Shown: positions 33,430 to 44,003, numbered from the stretch's first letter. The stretch: DNA of 64,000 nt from Candidatus Micrarchaeaceae archaeon (GCA_027310825.1 DAIDAC010000002.1:96952-160951); one strand, 5' to 3'. Program-made: numbers and translations. The notes: a model not told the origin generated them from the letters alone.

Positions 33430-34821
33430 CTAGTTCTCTTTGCCTCTAACAAGCGAGAATGCGCCTGCAATCAAGATGAGAACCAGCGATATCGTAAGCG
33501 CAGCATGTATCCCTGCTATGAAAGAATCGGAAATGCCTCCTATTATGGTGGTGGTGCCGACAAATAGCTGCAGTGCATCAGAGCTAGGCAACGACGCGAA
33601 CGCCACATATATTGCAATTATGTAGCTGAAGAGCACGCCTATGCTAGAGATGTTTCTCAATATCCCGTTTATCACTCCATAAGAATCCTTGGGAGCATTG
33701 CTCATGACTGCTCTGTTGTTCGCAGGGAAGAACATCGAGACGCCTATGCCTGTAAACACCGAAGCTACCATGACTATGTAGACGTCGCTGCTGCTCCCCA
33801 GCGTAAGGTAGACCAGGGTTGCAGCTGCAAAGCAGGCTATCCCCAAAGTTGCAATTATCCTTGCGCCAACCTTGTCTGACATCTTGCCCATCTGCGGCCC
33901 AAGGAACGCGCTTATCAGGTAACCTGGAACAAGCAGCAAAGCTGCGTTGAGCGGGCTCAATCCGCGCACTCCCTGTAAGTAGAGCGTGACAAGGAAGATG
34001 ACTCCCATGTAGCCTACAGACATGAAGAACGCTGCAAGCATTGAGTACCTCAACACCCTATTCTTGAAGTGTCTGAGGTCGATGAGCGGATCAGCAAGTC
34101 TGTGCTCGTAAATCAGGAATATCGCGCCAAGCGCAAGCCCTGCCACGGCAAGGTAAACGCCTATGCCTGTAGTCTGCGCGATAGCATCAAGTGCGCCGAA
34201 CGATATCAGGCATAAAGACACCGCAAGCACAACCATGCCGATTATGTCGAGATGCCTTTTTGTGAGGTTGACGTCTTTCAGATATTTGAGCCCAAGATAC
34301 AAGCCAAGCACACCTATCGGGATATTGATGTAGAAGATGTACCTCCAGCCCAACAGTGTGGTGAGTATTCCACCGAGCGCGATTCCAAGTATTCCGCCAA
34401 CGCTCCATCCCGCAGCTATGTAGCCGTATGCCCTTCCGAGCGATGTCCTCGGGAAGACGTCTGCGATGATCGCTCCGGAGTTCGCAAGCATCAGCGACGC
34501 CCCTATCGCCTGCACGCCCCTTGATATTATGAGCGAGAGAATGTCTGGTGCGAATCCTGCTGTCGCGGAGGCTATGGTGAAGACCACAAAGCCGAGGTTG
34601 AACATCTTCGCCCTTCCGTAGATGTCTCCTATTCTCCCGAGCTGCACAGTCAGCGTTGCAGCCACTATCATGTAGATGAGAAGGGTCCATATCGACGAGG
34701 AAAGCGACGCGTTGAGCGATTGCGTTATGTCAGGAAATGCCAGCAGCACAATGGATCCGTCGATGGCTGCCATTACTGAGCCGAGTAGCAATACGATTAG
34801 AACCTTTGTGCTGTTTTCCAA
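33430..34821 (-). CDS. MFS transporter, DHA2 (14-helix) drug exporter family
   Basis: Proton-coupled efflux protein of the EmrB/QacA type with about 14 hydrophobic segments over 463 residues. The signature is AAIDGSIVLLAFPDI in helix 1 (motif D1), QLGRIGDIYGRAKMFNLGF between helices 2 and 3 (motif A), and GWSVGGILGIALGGILTTLLGWRYIFYINIPIG across helices 5-6 (motif C). Substrate unknown. The box A TATTTAAAGCC lies about 30-40 bases upstream. It stands alone as a transcription unit. Confidence 0.93.
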   Translation of the reverse strand: MENSTKVLIVLLLGSVMAAIDGSIVLLAFPDITQSLNASLSSSIWTLLIYMIVAATLTVQLGRIGDIYGRAKMFNLGFVVFTIASATAGFAPDILSLIISRGVQAIGASLMLANSGAIIADVFPRTSLGRAYGYIAAGWSVGGILGIALGGILTTLLGWRYIFYINIPIGVLGLYLGLKYLKDVNLTKRHLDIIGMVVLAVSLCLISFGALDAIAQTTGIGVYLAVAGLALGAIFLIYEHRLADPLIDLRHFKNRVLRYSMLAAFFMSVGYMGVIFLVTLYLQGVRGLSPLNAALLLVPGYLISAFLGPQMGKMSDKVGARIIATLGIACFAAATLVYLTLGSSSDVYIVMVASVFTGIGVSMFFPANNRAVMSNAPKDSYGVINGILRNISSIGVLFSYIIAIYVAFASLPSSDALQLFVGTTTIIGGISDSFIAGIHAALTISLVLILIAGAFSLVRGKEN

Positions 34822-34870
34822 ATGATCGCCGAGTTGAATACTGTGAATTAGGCTTTAAATAGATTTATGC

Positions 34871-35296
34871 CTACGGCGTTGCTTCGGCCATGCCTGCAGA
34901 CCTCTCTCTGGCTGCTCTTCCAATTTCGGAATATACGTATGCGGTAATGCCCACCAACTGCTCTTTCCTTCTTTCTGAGTTCTGCTTAATTGCACTGTGC
35001 ATAGCAATTCTCTCTTTCGAATCGCTAAATGTCTGAATCACCTCTGCCCTCTTGGCAACTCCGGCAAAGCTGTCATTCCCAGATACCATTTCGAGCTGTT
35101 CCTGCAATACGGCACTAACGCCCTTTTTCACGTAATCAACGATCTTTTCGTATTCTTCAGGCATTAGGAATCTTATCGCAATATCAGTCGCTTCCTTAAT
35201 CTTATCCAGCTGGGCAATCAAAGGAACATTTTCTGATTGCACCATTTCGTCTGTGCCCATCCTGGTTTTCTCCATCCTGTCGAGTAATGGTTTCAT
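34871..35296 (-). CDS. Uncharacterised helical protein, 141 aa
   Basis: Not recognised. Entirely charged helix with no Cys-rich or membrane part. Stretches such as EEYEKIVDYVKKGVSAVLQEQLEM and RKEQLVGITAYVYSEIGRAARE suggest a helical bundle. The start overlaps the upstream unknown gene by four bases (ATGA), so the two are coupled and their products may interact. Function unknown. Confidence 0.7.
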   Translation of the reverse strand: MKPLLDRMEKTRMGTDEMVQSENVPLIAQLDKIKEATDIAIRFLMPEEYEKIVDYVKKGVSAVLQEQLEMVSGNDSFAGVAKRAEVIQTFSDSKERIAMHSAIKQNSERRKEQLVGITAYVYSEIGRAARERSAGMAEATP

Positions 35297-35820
35297 CTGT
35301 TTATTGAACTTGATTTCAGTGCTTCTGAACCAAGCATCATTCTCCTCAAGAGCAGAGCCCTGATTCTTTTTTCGGATGGTCTTACGCTTTCTGATGCAAT
35401 TTCTTTTAAGGTCTGCTTACTGGAAGTAGAACTGGAATGAGCATCTTTTGTTACAAGTTGGCCTCTCTGTGTATTTCCAGAACTTACATCAGAAGTTGCA
35501 GATAAATGTGTAACCCTGACTTTTGTTTTCCGGCTAGCAGATCTGTTTTTATTGACGAACTTTGCTATCGCATGTTCTACTCTGCTTATGGAGAGATCAA
35601 CACTTTTCATGCTTTCTTCCGGCAGATTTAGCGTCAGAAACAGGCCGGCGAGGTTGAAAAATGCGCTTATTTCCTCGTTGATAATTGCAGAATCGACTTC
35701 TTGCCTCTCATTTTTAGACATCAAGTCTATCAGGCGATTTGCAGCCGAGCTTGCAGTTCTAATTACAAATTCGGAATTATCAAAGGAATCGCCTGGTTGC
35801 GATGAGCCCCGCTTTCCCAC
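35293..35820 (-). CDS. Uncharacterised helical protein, GTG start, 175 aa
   Basis: Not recognised. Residues 10-95 are helical (NSEFVIRTASSAANRLIDLMS, EESMKSVDLSISRVEHAIAKFV). A Ser/Thr-rich linker follows (about 105-140), then a basic helix (RPSEKRIRALLLRRMMLG). GTG at 35820 is chosen because AGGTGTT sits three bases upstream and the box A GTTTTAAATATCTG (35851-35864) gives a short leader. Coupled to the next gene by overlap. It may be an operon partner of that 141-aa protein. Confidence 0.7.
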   Translation of the reverse strand: MGKRGSSQPGDSFDNSEFVIRTASSAANRLIDLMSKNERQEVDSAIINEEISAFFNLAGLFLTLNLPEESMKSVDLSISRVEHAIAKFVNKNRSASRKTKVRVTHLSATSDVSSGNTQRGQLVTKDAHSSSTSSKQTLKEIASESVRPSEKRIRALLLRRMMLGSEALKSSSINR

Positions 35821-35867
35821 TATAACACCTATTGCTGATATACGTGTAATCAGATATTTAAAACAAG

Positions 35868-36545
35868 CTACAAGAGAAACGCTCTCGCGCTTTCTAGGTC
35901 TTCTGGTTTATCAGAGCATAACAGGTGAAGGACGATATGTGCATCCTGGATTGTTTTTGCATTCGCAGAGACGGCGATAATCAAATCCATGCTTATGTGG
36001 TAAACGTCTTGGCTAGCCGATTCTATTGTTGTGATAACTTCTTTCAGGAAGAGCGGATCGCTTCTTAATATCTCCGAGCCAACAAGCGACACAACTTTTT
36101 GCACGAGCTCGTTTGATGCTTTGTCAAATTCCCTGTCCAGCCTGCCGTGTTCGTTTATGTCCCTGCTCATTTCCGTGTTTATCCTTACGTTTTCCTGCTC
36201 TTTCTCTGTAAGCGGCCTCTCTACTATTTTGTCTGTTTTCTCATCATAGCTTCTCACGTCCTGCGGTTCTGGATAGTTAAAGAATGTGTCTACTGCTCTA
36301 GGTGCCATAAGTTTTCCTACTTTATCTCCTAGTTCCAGATAAGATTCCTTCTGTGCTTCCTCTTCATCGAGCATCCCTAGTCTTGCCAGTTCAATCTTTA
36401 ACGGTAGAACTTTGGCTTCAAATTCTACTACAAACCCTTTCACTCTTGCAAGTTGCTGCTGTCGTTCTGTTCTCTCGACACTTGTGATATTGCTGTGGCT
36501 AATCGGTGCAGCGCTCTTTGCATTGTTGTCAGTAGAAACAACCAT
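35868..36545 (-). CDS. Uncharacterised helical protein, 225 aa
   Basis: Not recognised. Ser/Asn-rich N-terminus, then long charged helices (QLARVKGFVVEFEAKVLPLKIELA; EKQENVRINTEMSRDINEHGRL) and a hydrophobic C-terminal helix pair without a clear membrane segment. The ATG at 36545 is chosen because the box A TCTTTAAATATCTG (36582-36595) lies about 44 bases upstream; the longer frame would start upstream of that promoter. It belongs to the cluster of three unknown helical genes under TTAAATATC promoters. Confidence 0.72.
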   Translation of the reverse strand: MVVSTDNNAKSAAPISHSNITSVERTERQQQLARVKGFVVEFEAKVLPLKIELARLGMLDEEEAQKESYLELGDKVGKLMAPRAVDTFFNYPEPQDVRSYDEKTDKIVERPLTEKEQENVRINTEMSRDINEHGRLDREFDKASNELVQKVVSLVGSEILRSDPLFLKEVITTIESASQDVYHISMDLIIAVSANAKTIQDAHIVLHLLCSDKPEDLESARAFLL

Positions 36546-36640
36546 ATTTACACTATTCTCTAGCCAAGCTATGGATCTTTTCAGATATTTAAAGACGTCT
36601 AAAGCATACAATTTAGGAAGAGTCTTTTACGACTTTAAAA

Positions 36641-36712
36641 TGGACTCAGCGGGATTTGAACCCGCAACCCCCTGCATGCCATGCAGGTGCGCTACCGTTA
36701 CGCTATGAGCCC
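36641..36712 (-). tRNA. tRNA-Ala (GGC anticodon)
   Basis: Read on the minus strand: acceptor GGGCTCA/TGAGTCC with the diagnostic G3-U70 wobble of tRNA-Ala. D stem GCGT/GCGC, anticodon stem CCTGC/GCAGG around ATGGCAT (anticodon GGC), T arm GCGGG-TTCAAAT-CCCGC, discriminator A at 36641. No intron; CCA not encoded. Confidence 0.96.
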
Positions 36713-36759
36713 GGCTAACGGATTAAGTATCCTTTGAATAAGGATTTAAGGCTTGCGAC

Positions 36760-36987
36760 TTAGGCTGGGCTTATGTAGAGAATGTTTCCCCCTCTGAGAA
36801 GCATGGTCCCGATCTTCGCCTTCAGCTGCCCGTCATCGAGCTCCTCTGCCTCTTGTATGACTAGGTTCATGTGTATGTCGAACGACGTCAACTTTCCCCT
36901 TATCTGCGCTCCTCCCTTCAGCCTTATCAGAACTAGCTGGCCAAGAACTCGGTTCAGCAGGTCGAACGGCCTTTCATTTTGCGGCAT
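36760..36987 (-). CDS. LSm/Sm-like archaeal RNA-binding protein
   Basis: Sm-fold protein forming a heptameric or hexameric ring that binds U-rich RNA. Sm1 motif: FDLLNRVLGQLVLIRLKGGAQIRGKLTSFDIHMNLVIQEA; Sm2: GTMLLRGGNILYISP with the RGGN RNA-contact loop. 75 aa, minimal length. GGTGT lies four bases before the ATG. It lies 48 bases downstream of rpoA'' on the same strand and could be part of the same long transcript. Confidence 0.96.
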   Translation of the reverse strand: MPQNERPFDLLNRVLGQLVLIRLKGGAQIRGKLTSFDIHMNLVIQEAEELDDGQLKAKIGTMLLRGGNILYISPA

Positions 36988-37034
36988 ATTTACACCAAAA
37001 ACAAATTAATACAAATAACAAAATTAAACAATCA

Positions 37035-38093
37035 TCAATCCTCTTTCTTCGGCTTTACCTTCTTGAGGTCGTCCTTCTTTACCGTCAGCCTTATTATTCC
37101 TGTGCCAAGCCCTATCTGCTTGCCTATCAAGATGTTCTCCGCCACTCCTTTTAGGTGATCGATTTCCCCGAATACGCTTGCGTTTGTGAAGTGCTTTACA
37201 GTTTCTTCGTAAGCCGCTCTTGCGAATACTGATTCTTTCTGCCCTGCGACTCCGTGCCTTCCTATGCTCTTGATGTTTCCTGTGTGCGTCATCGCGTCTG
37301 CTACGAGCGCGATGTGCCTGAACGAAACAGTGAATCCTTCTTCCTTTATTACTTCATCGAGCTCGTGGGCTATGAGGTTTCTAGCCGCATCTATGCCGTA
37401 GACTCTCATCACCTCGAATATGTCGTTGCTATATAGGTGCCATTTGTCTACTCCGTCTATCTTCATCACCTCCTCGAGGTTGCTGCCGCTTGTTGTAATC
37501 GTGTAAGTTCCATCTTCTGCCTGCTGCACTGTTGCCTTGATTATTCCCTTGATGCCGACTATTGCAGATCCAAGCACATTGACGAACGCAGTCCTAACCA
37601 TGTGTGCGGTCCTTCCCTTTCCCTTGTATTTCATCTTGATGGTCTCGCTGTCCATCTGCTCTACAGAAAGATCCTCTCTCTTCGACAGCCTGCTTGCCAC
37701 TGTCTTTCCGGTTATCTCGTAGAACGAAAGCTTTTCCTTGTCCAGGTGGAGTATAAGCGTTCCTGACTTGAGGTCCTCGTCGAAGTTTGTTATGACGTTC
37801 GATACCTTTACCTCTTCTATCTTCCTCCAGATCTCTCTGACCTTTGCATAGTTCTTTTCTATGCCCTTCTCAAGCCTTATTTCCATGATCGGGAACTTCG
37901 GCTTCTTCCTTGCGTCGACGATCTCTATGATTCGAGGAAGTCCCTTTGTTGTAATGACAGAAGAAATACCTGCTGAGTGGAAAGCCTTGAGCACCATCTG
38001 GGTTCCTGGCTCTCCGATTGATTGCGCGGCTACTACGCCGACCGCTTCTCCTGGCGTCACGCCGTTTATTCCATGAGCTTCATCTTTTGCCAT
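37035..38093 (-). CDS. rpoA2: DNA-directed RNA polymerase subunit A''
   Basis: C-terminal part of the split largest RNAP subunit. Contains the [18 protein letters not shown] trigger-loop motif near residue 12-28, the segment [12 protein letters not shown], and the jaw and clamp C-terminal regions with [23 protein letters not shown]. Length 352 aa is slightly short but normal. ATG at 38093 has GTGAT three bases upstream, and the stop of rpoA' is four bases before it. Last RNAP gene of the operon. Confidence 0.97.
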   Translation of the reverse strand: MAKDEAHGINGVTPGEAVGVVAAQSIGEPGTQMVLKAFHSAGISSVITTKGLPRIIEIVDARKKPKFPIMEIRLEKGIEKNYAKVREIWRKIEEVKVSNVITNFDEDLKSGTLILHLDKEKLSFYEITGKTVASRLSKREDLSVEQMDSETIKMKYKGKGRTAHMVRTAFVNVLGSAIVGIKGIIKATVQQAEDGTYTITTSGSNLEEVMKIDGVDKWHLYSNDIFEVMRVYGIDAARNLIAHELDEVIKEEGFTVSFRHIALVADAMTHTGNIKSIGRHGVAGQKESVFARAAYEETVKHFTNASVFGEIDHLKGVAENILIGKQIGLGTGIIRLTVKKDDLKKVKPKKED

Positions 38094-38097
38094 AACA

Positions 38098-40671
38098 TCA
38101 CATAGTTCCTTTCGCTATCCTGACTCTTGTCGGATCAAGCCCGTCCCCTCCGTATATTGTCTGCACAAGCCCTCCGCTTGCGTCGCGTACGCTGAGGTCC
38201 TTGCCTACATAGAAGTCCTGCATAGCGTTGACCAATCTTCTTTGCAAGTATCCCGATACTGCAGTTACTAGCGACTTTGTCATCGCAGAGTCTCTTGCTC
38301 CCATAGCGTGCATGTAGAATTCCGTAGGTTGCAGCCCGTCGAAGAAGCTAGACTTGATGAAGCCCTTTGCTGCTGGCAGCTTCGAGCTTCTCTTGAAGTA
38401 TGGAAGTATTCTTCCAGTGTATCCTCGTGATGGTCTTCTTCCTCTTATTGATTGCTGGCCTAGCAGCATGTTAGTTTGCACGAAGTTGAGTATGTTTCCT
38501 CTTGCTCTGACTTTTGCCATGAGGAATGCCCTGTTTTCGACAGTAAGGCTCTTCTTGAGCACATTTTCTGCAAGGTGTCTCGCCTCTTCGAGCTGTGCCA
38601 TGACAATCAGTTCAAACGTTTCCTTCCTTGTGTAGCCTGGAAGCCTTTCGAGCTGGTTGTTCTTGTACTTTTGCAGTATGTCGTTAGCCTTCGACTCTAC
38701 TTCGTTTACTATCTTCGTTCTTTCCTTAAGTATTGCGTCTGAGTTGTAGTAGTCCCTCACGCTAACCGTCATTCCGACCTTTGCGGTCATCATAAGCGAT
38801 AGCTTTGCGACGTTGAGCAGGAAGTGCATGCATATGTCTGATCCGTACTCGTCGAATATCTTCGCGATAAGTGTTCCTCCTCCGCCTCCTATCATCTTTT
38901 CGTCGACCACTCCGTCGACAAGCTCTCCGTTCTTGATGGTTGTCTTTCCGTCTGCTGTCTTGCCTTCGAAGTTGAGTCCCTTCGGAAGCGTCTTCGAGAA
39001 CAGGCTCTTTCCTGTGTAAGTTCCGTCTTTGCTCGCTTTCGGCAGTTCATACACGTCGATTCCAGCAAGCATTCTGCATGCGTCGTCCTTTGCGAACTTT
39101 ATGTTGTCCTGTGTAAGCAGATACGCTCCGATTATTTCGTCTTCTTCAGTGAAAAGTATCGGTCGTCCGTCTCTTGCTGATAGAACCTGGTCCTTAGGCT
39201 GCATCAGGTAGCGAGCCTCTGCCATCGCTTCTAGCGACTGCGGTATGTGCAGGTTCATTTCGTCTCCGTCGAAGTCTGCGTTGTAAGGCATGGCTACTGA
39301 TACGTGAAGCCTCATCGTCCTTCCTGGAAGGACCTTTACAGTGTGCGCCATGATCGACATCCTGTGCAGCGTCGGCTGTCTGTTGAAAAGTGCGAGATCT
39401 CCGTCGACAAGCTGCCTCTCTACTATCATTCCAGGCGCGAGGCCCTTGCTAAGCTCCTCTCTGTTGACGTCGGAAACCCTCTTCCTGATTCCGTCTTTCA
39501 TGATGACGTTGATCGCTGTCGGGTACGCTTTGCTGTCGATGTACTTCCTTGCGTAGTCCACGTTCCAAAGAGCCACGTAGATCGGAACAGTGAGGTTTTC
39601 TGCTATCCTGCTCGGTATTCCGACCTGGTTGACCGTAAGGCTTGCATCAGAAGATATGACAGTTCTGGCCGAGAAGTTGACTCTCTTTCCAGACAGGTTG
39701 TAACGAAGTCTTCCTTCCTTTCCTTTCAGTCTCTGCGCCAGTGTCTTGAGAGGCCTTGTGCTTCTGTGTCGAGCCACCGGCACTCCAGGAGTTTCGTTGT
39801 TGAAGTAAGTAGTCACTTGATATTGCAGAAGTTCCCACAGGTCGTCGATAATTATCTGAGGAGCTCCGGCATCTATGTCCTGCTCTAGCCTCTGGTTGAT
39901 TCTCATTATGTCGACGAGCTTGTGCGTCAGGTCGTCTTCGCTTCTTTCTCCGGATTCGAGCGTGATCGATGGACGCACGTTGACTGGCGGAACAAGCAGC
40001 GTTGTAAGTATGAACCACTCGGGCCTTGTTGCCGTTGCATCTATTCCGATAAGCTTGAGGTCGCTGTCCGGGATCTTCGAAAGCCAGTCGCGGATTTCGT
40101 CAGGCTTCTGCTTGTTGCCGTCCACATAGAAGAACGTCGGCCTCTCGAGCTTGAGCTTCGGCTGCGGAGTCGTGCAGTGCGGGCACTTCTTCACGCTCTT
40201 GAGTTTCTTGATAAGTATAGCTCGGCTGTCCTGCTCTCCGAACACGCTTGCAAGTGTTGTTATGTCGACAGTCGTTACCGCCGCCTCTTCAGGCTCTTCT
40301 GCGCTGACGAATGTCTTGATCACAGGCTGTATTTCCTGGACTTGTGCTTCTGTGAGAAGAAGCCTGTGGCACTGGAAGCATGTCGACTGAAGAAGCAGGT
40401 AAATCGTCTTTGAGAATTCCGGATGGATGACCGGGCGCACCAGTTCTATGTGGCCGAAGTGCCCTGGGCATGTCTTCGCCCTTCCTCCGCAGGTCTTGCA
40501 CTTGAGGCCAGGGTCGATTACTCCCAATCTTTGGTCTACAAGGCCTCCGTCGATCGGATAGCCGTCTTCGTTGTAAGTGTCTGGAACAATCAGCTTTGCT
40601 ACGCTCATCCTCTTTATCCTTTCTGGAGAAAGGGTTGTGAACTTTATGTATTCTATTCCTTCTGCTTGCAT
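38098..40671 (-). CDS. rpoA1: DNA-directed RNA polymerase subunit A'
   Basis: N-terminal part of the split largest subunit, holding the catalytic Mg site: [17 protein letters not shown]-terminal zinc motif [17 protein letters not shown], then CFQCHRLL and CPHCTTPQ zinc sites. The rudder/lid region [24 protein letters not shown] and the bridge helix near the C-terminus ([21 protein letters not shown]) are present. 857 aa, within the archaeal range. GTGAT lies three bases before the ATG; rpoB' ends nine bases upstream. Confidence 0.98.
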   Translation of the reverse strand: MQAEGIEYIKFTTLSPERIKRMSVAKLIVPDTYNEDGYPIDGGLVDQRLGVIDPGLKCKTCGGRAKTCPGHFGHIELVRPVIHPEFSKTIYLLLQSTCFQCHRLLLTEAQVQEIQPVIKTFVSAEEPEEAAVTTVDITTLASVFGEQDSRAILIKKLKSVKKCPHCTTPQPKLKLERPTFFYVDGNKQKPDEIRDWLSKIPDSDLKLIGIDATATRPEWFILTTLLVPPVNVRPSITLESGERSEDDLTHKLVDIMRINQRLEQDIDAGAPQIIIDDLWELLQYQVTTYFNNETPGVPVARHRSTRPLKTLAQRLKGKEGRLRYNLSGKRVNFSARTVISSDASLTVNQVGIPSRIAENLTVPIYVALWNVDYARKYIDSKAYPTAINVIMKDGIRKRVSDVNREELSKGLAPGMIVERQLVDGDLALFNRQPTLHRMSIMAHTVKVLPGRTMRLHVSVAMPYNADFDGDEMNLHIPQSLEAMAEARYLMQPKDQVLSARDGRPILFTEEDEIIGAYLLTQDNIKFAKDDACRMLAGIDVYELPKASKDGTYTGKSLFSKTLPKGLNFEGKTADGKTTIKNGELVDGVVDEKMIGGGGGTLIAKIFDEYGSDICMHFLLNVAKLSLMMTAKVGMTVSVRDYYNSDAILKERTKIVNEVESKANDILQKYKNNQLERLPGYTRKETFELIVMAQLEEARHLAENVLKKSLTVENRAFLMAKVRARGNILNFVQTNMLLGQQSIRGRRPSRGYTGRILPYFKRSSKLPAAKGFIKSSFFDGLQPTEFYMHAMGARDSAMTKSLVTAVSGYLQRRLVNAMQDFYVGKDLSVRDASGGLVQTIYGGDGLDPTRVRIAKGTM

Positions 40672-40680
40672 AACATCACT

Positions 40681-42516
40681 TTATTCGCTGTGAAGCCTCA
40701 CTCTAGGCAATATGTGCAGCGACTTTATCTCGTCGAGAAGCAGCTTGAAAGCATAGCTTATCTCCACTCTCTCGAGGTTGTTTGTGCCGTCTGCAGGGCA
40801 CACTGGAACATTCTTAATGTGGTCAAAGTATCCGACGTCACCGCAGTCCTTGCATATCCAGATGTCTGCTTTGTCGCTCTGTTCAAGCATTCTGTCCTTG
40901 AGCAGCAGCGAAGCTCCGTATCCTACAAGCGCATCTCTTTCCATTTCTCCGAATTTCAAGCCTCCCTTCCTTGGCTTTCCTTCTGTCGGCTGGTGGGTCA
41001 ATATCTGCACTGGCCCTCTGCTTCTTACCTGGAGCTTTGTGCTTACCATGTGCAGCAGCCTGTTGAAGTATACAATACCTGTGAAGATCGAAGAGTCGAA
41101 CTTCTTTCCAGTTCTTCCGTCATAGAGGAACTCGTCCCCGAACTTGTCGAAGCCGTGCTGCTCAAGAAGGGCTCCGTAGTTGTCGACACGATCCCTTCCG
41201 TTTCCTGAGAACGCCGTTCCGTCGAACTGCTTTCCAGAAAGCGCTCCTGCCTTTGCCCCCAATGTCTCAAGCATGTGCCCGAATGTCATTCTGCTCGGAA
41301 GCGAAAGCGGGTTGAGCAGTATGTCTGGGACTACTCCATCCTTGGTGAATGGCATGTCTTCAGGCGGAACGATAAGCGCGATTACTCCCTTCTGTCCGTG
41401 CCTGCTTGCGAATTTGTCTCCTACTTCAGGAATCTTTATGTTTCGCACTCGCACCTTGACAATCTTTGTTGCTCCTGGAGTTTCGCTGACAAGAACGCTG
41501 TCTATCGTTCCCTCTTCTCCAGCTCTAAGTGTGACCGAGTTGTCCCTGCTCTTTTCTTCTCCTACTCCGAAGCTTGTCTGCTCTTCTAGGAATCGTGGTG
41601 GAGAGACTTTTCCAATCATTACTCCGTTCTCCCTTATTTCCATCTCTGGCTCGATTATTCCGTCTTCGGAAAGCATGGCGTATGCGTGCTCTCCAAGATA
41701 GCCTTCTGTCGTCGCAGGCGGAACCTTGAACCTGTCCTGCTGGCCTCCAGGATATCTTCTCTCTTCGTCTCCGTATGTCCTGTAGAAAACGCTTCTTCCC
41801 AATCCTCTGTCGATAGCTGCCCTGTTGATGACAAGAGCGTCCTTCATGTTGTATCCGAAATACGTCGACAAAGCTATTATCATGTTCTGTCCGCTCGGGT
41901 GCCTGTTCAGCTTGAGTGTTCTGTAAGTGGTGCTGTTGACCATAGGCATCTGAGGATAAAATAGCAGGTATGCTCTCGGATCGTATCTGTTGTTGAAGTT
42001 GATCGCGTAGAGTCCCTGGCTCTGCTTTATGAAGTTCGATGAAATCGGGTGTCTTCCTACTGAGTTGTATTCCTGGAACACGGATGACGAGAACGTGAAT
42101 CCGAACATTGCAGCAGGGTCGATCTCGAGGTGTGTTGTCCTGTCGTCTATCGCGTCTTCAGTGAGGGCAGCGTTGACGTTCTCTTCCTCTTCTGCGTCGA
42201 GGTACTCGATTATTCCCTTTCTTAGAAGATAATTGAAATCTATTTCCTTGCTCTTTATCTTTTCCTTGATCTCCGGAGTAAGCTTGCTAACTCCGTCCTC
42301 TACTATTATGTAAGGGCGTCTTGCTCTTCCCCTGTCTGCGTTGATGTGGACTTCGTTGAGCTTCTTCATGTATGCTACGTTGACTTCTCCGGACACTAGC
42401 CCCGTGCGCCTGTTCTTCCTTATCTCGTCTGCGAACCTTGCGCCGCTCTTTACTACGCCAATCGCCTTTCCGTCGAGATAGACGTGGCATTTTTCATTTT
42501 GCTTCTTGTCGCTCAT
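40681..42516 (-). CDS. rpoB1: DNA-directed RNA polymerase subunit B'
   Basis: C-terminal half of the split second-largest subunit. Key features: NMIIALSTYFGYNMKDALVINR, KVRVRNIKIPEVGDKFASRHGQKGVI (the hybrid-binding KFASRHGQKG), RMTFGHMLETLGAKAGALSG, and MERDALVGYGAS. The C-terminal zinc ribbon reads CKDC then VCPAD, so the fourth cysteine is replaced by Asp. 611 aa. Starts seven bases after rpoB'' ends. Confidence 0.97.
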   Translation of the reverse strand: MSDKKQNEKCHVYLDGKAIGVVKSGARFADEIRKNRRTGLVSGEVNVAYMKKLNEVHINADRGRARRPYIIVEDGVSKLTPEIKEKIKSKEIDFNYLLRKGIIEYLDAEEEENVNAALTEDAIDDRTTHLEIDPAAMFGFTFSSSVFQEYNSVGRHPISSNFIKQSQGLYAINFNNRYDPRAYLLFYPQMPMVNSTTYRTLKLNRHPSGQNMIIALSTYFGYNMKDALVINRAAIDRGLGRSVFYRTYGDEERRYPGGQQDRFKVPPATTEGYLGEHAYAMLSEDGIIEPEMEIRENGVMIGKVSPPRFLEEQTSFGVGEEKSRDNSVTLRAGEEGTIDSVLVSETPGATKIVKVRVRNIKIPEVGDKFASRHGQKGVIALIVPPEDMPFTKDGVVPDILLNPLSLPSRMTFGHMLETLGAKAGALSGKQFDGTAFSGNGRDRVDNYGALLEQHGFDKFGDEFLYDGRTGKKFDSSIFTGIVYFNRLLHMVSTKLQVRSRGPVQILTHQPTEGKPRKGGLKFGEMERDALVGYGASLLLKDRMLEQSDKADIWICKDCGDVGYFDHIKNVPVCPADGTNNLERVEISYAFKLLLDEIKSLHILPRVRLHSE

Positions 42517-42523
42517 ATGATCA

Positions 42524-43990
42524 TCAAACCAGTTTCAGCTCTGCGAGCTTTTCCTCTAGGGTCTTCGTGTCTGCTCCGACTGTTACTCTTGTCATTATCG
42601 CGAGATATCTTGTAAGTCCTACCTCTGTTCCTTCAGGGGTTTCGCTTGGGCAAAGCTTGCCTATGTGCGTTCCGTGGACGTCTCTTGCCTTGAAGTGCGG
42701 GTGCTTCTTCGCGAGCGGAGACTTCACTCTCCTTAGGTGGGCCATAGTGCTGTTGAAGTTTGTCCTGTCGAGAACCTGCGACACTCCGGTTTGCCCCGCT
42801 GGCCACGACCCTGTTCCCATCGAATACAGGATTTTTTCTGTAAGCGTGTCTGCGTTGATGTTTCCCCTTACGGTCAGCTTTCTTCCCCTTGCTGTCGTTC
42901 GCTCGATGTGGTACTTTATGTCGCGGACAAGAAACTTGAATGCGTTGTTGAACAGCTCTTCCATGAGGTCTCCGGCAAGCTTTATCCTCTTGTTTGCGTA
43001 GTGGTCTTTGTCGTCGGACTTTGCATAGCCGTATGCGACAAGCGAAGCCCTCTCCGCCATTCTCAATAGGTACATTCCCTTTGCCTTTCTTGCTTCTGCC
43101 TTTGTGCCGAGGTGTGGAAGTATGTAAGTGTCAAGCTGCATCTCTGCCCTCTTTTCCTGGTATGTCTTCGCCTGGTTTGGCGCAGACAGTCTTCCGATTT
43201 CGAGGAGCGCGTCAGAAGGGCCCATCTCCTTTGCCTTGCTGAGGTCGATGTTGAGCAGCACGTCGTTCTTTATTTCGTTGTTCTCGATCTCTTCTGTCAG
43301 CTCCTTAAGCTGGAGTCCGAGAGCCCTAAGTATGAGCATAAGGTCCATTCCCTTCGATATCGTCGGGAAAACCACTTTGAATATTCCGTATTCGTCTCTT
43401 GTTACGCTGCATCGTGCCCTGAAGTTGACTGTTGTAGAGAAGACTTTTGCAGTCACGCTGTTGTTCTTTTCGCGGGTGCAGATTATCCTGTTAGGCGCTA
43501 GGTCCTCTACGCCGACAAGAACTCTTTCAGTGCCCTTTATTATGAAGTAGCCGCCTGGGTCGTCAGGGTCTTCTCCCTCGCCTGTAAGCTGCTCCTTTGT
43601 CATGTTGTGGGTGTAGCACAGGTCGCTCTTCACCATAACCGGGATTTCTCCGATGAAAGCCTCCCCTGCCGCGTCAGACTTTTCTATTCCTGACACAACC
43701 GGTGTATATGTTATATAGAGAGGAGCGGAATACGTGAGGTTTCTTGCCAATGCTTCGTTCGGCATGATCCTTCTTGTCGAGCTGTCCGCTTCTATTATTA
43801 CAGGAGGCTCTAGCCTTATCGTTCCGAACTTTATCGCAAATCCAGACACGTCTGGCTCGACAAGGTTCTGGCTGTCGACTACTCTCTGCATTCCTATGCG
43901 CACGAACCTGTTGTAGCTCTCTACCTGCTGCTGGACCATAGACGATGAGAGAAGATAAGATTCCAATATATCGTGCGTGTCCATGAACAT
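42524..43990 (-). CDS. rpoB2: DNA-directed RNA polymerase subunit B''
   Basis: N-terminal half of the split second-largest subunit (protrusion, lobe and fork). Signature stretches: GYFIIKGTERVLVGVEDLAPNRI, DKDHYANKRIKLAGDLMEELF and GTHIGKLCPSETPEGTEVGLTRYLAIM at the end. A TTG at 43993 immediately precedes the chosen ATG at 43990; the ATG at 43984 is a third option. 488 aa. Follows rpoH by 13 bases. Confidence 0.97.
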   Translation of the reverse strand: MFMDTHDILESYLLSSSMVQQQVESYNRFVRIGMQRVVDSQNLVEPDVSGFAIKFGTIRLEPPVIIEADSSTRRIMPNEALARNLTYSAPLYITYTPVVSGIEKSDAAGEAFIGEIPVMVKSDLCYTHNMTKEQLTGEGEDPDDPGGYFIIKGTERVLVGVEDLAPNRIICTREKNNSVTAKVFSTTVNFRARCSVTRDEYGIFKVVFPTISKGMDLMLILRALGLQLKELTEEIENNEIKNDVLLNIDLSKAKEMGPSDALLEIGRLSAPNQAKTYQEKRAEMQLDTYILPHLGTKAEARKAKGMYLLRMAERASLVAYGYAKSDDKDHYANKRIKLAGDLMEELFNNAFKFLVRDIKYHIERTTARGRKLTVRGNINADTLTEKILYSMGTGSWPAGQTGVSQVLDRTNFNSTMAHLRRVKSPLAKKHPHFKARDVHGTHIGKLCPSETPEGTEVGLTRYLAIMTRVTVGADTKTLEEKLAELKLV

Positions 43991-44003
43991 CAATGAAAAA
44001 GGG

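Noticed and set aside
39304..41208. Long open frames on the plus strand opposite rpoA' and rpoB' (up to 261 codons)
   Set aside because: They mirror the codon bias of the real genes, lack promoters and Shine-Dalgarno sites, and encode Cys/His/Tyr/Ser-rich nonsense.
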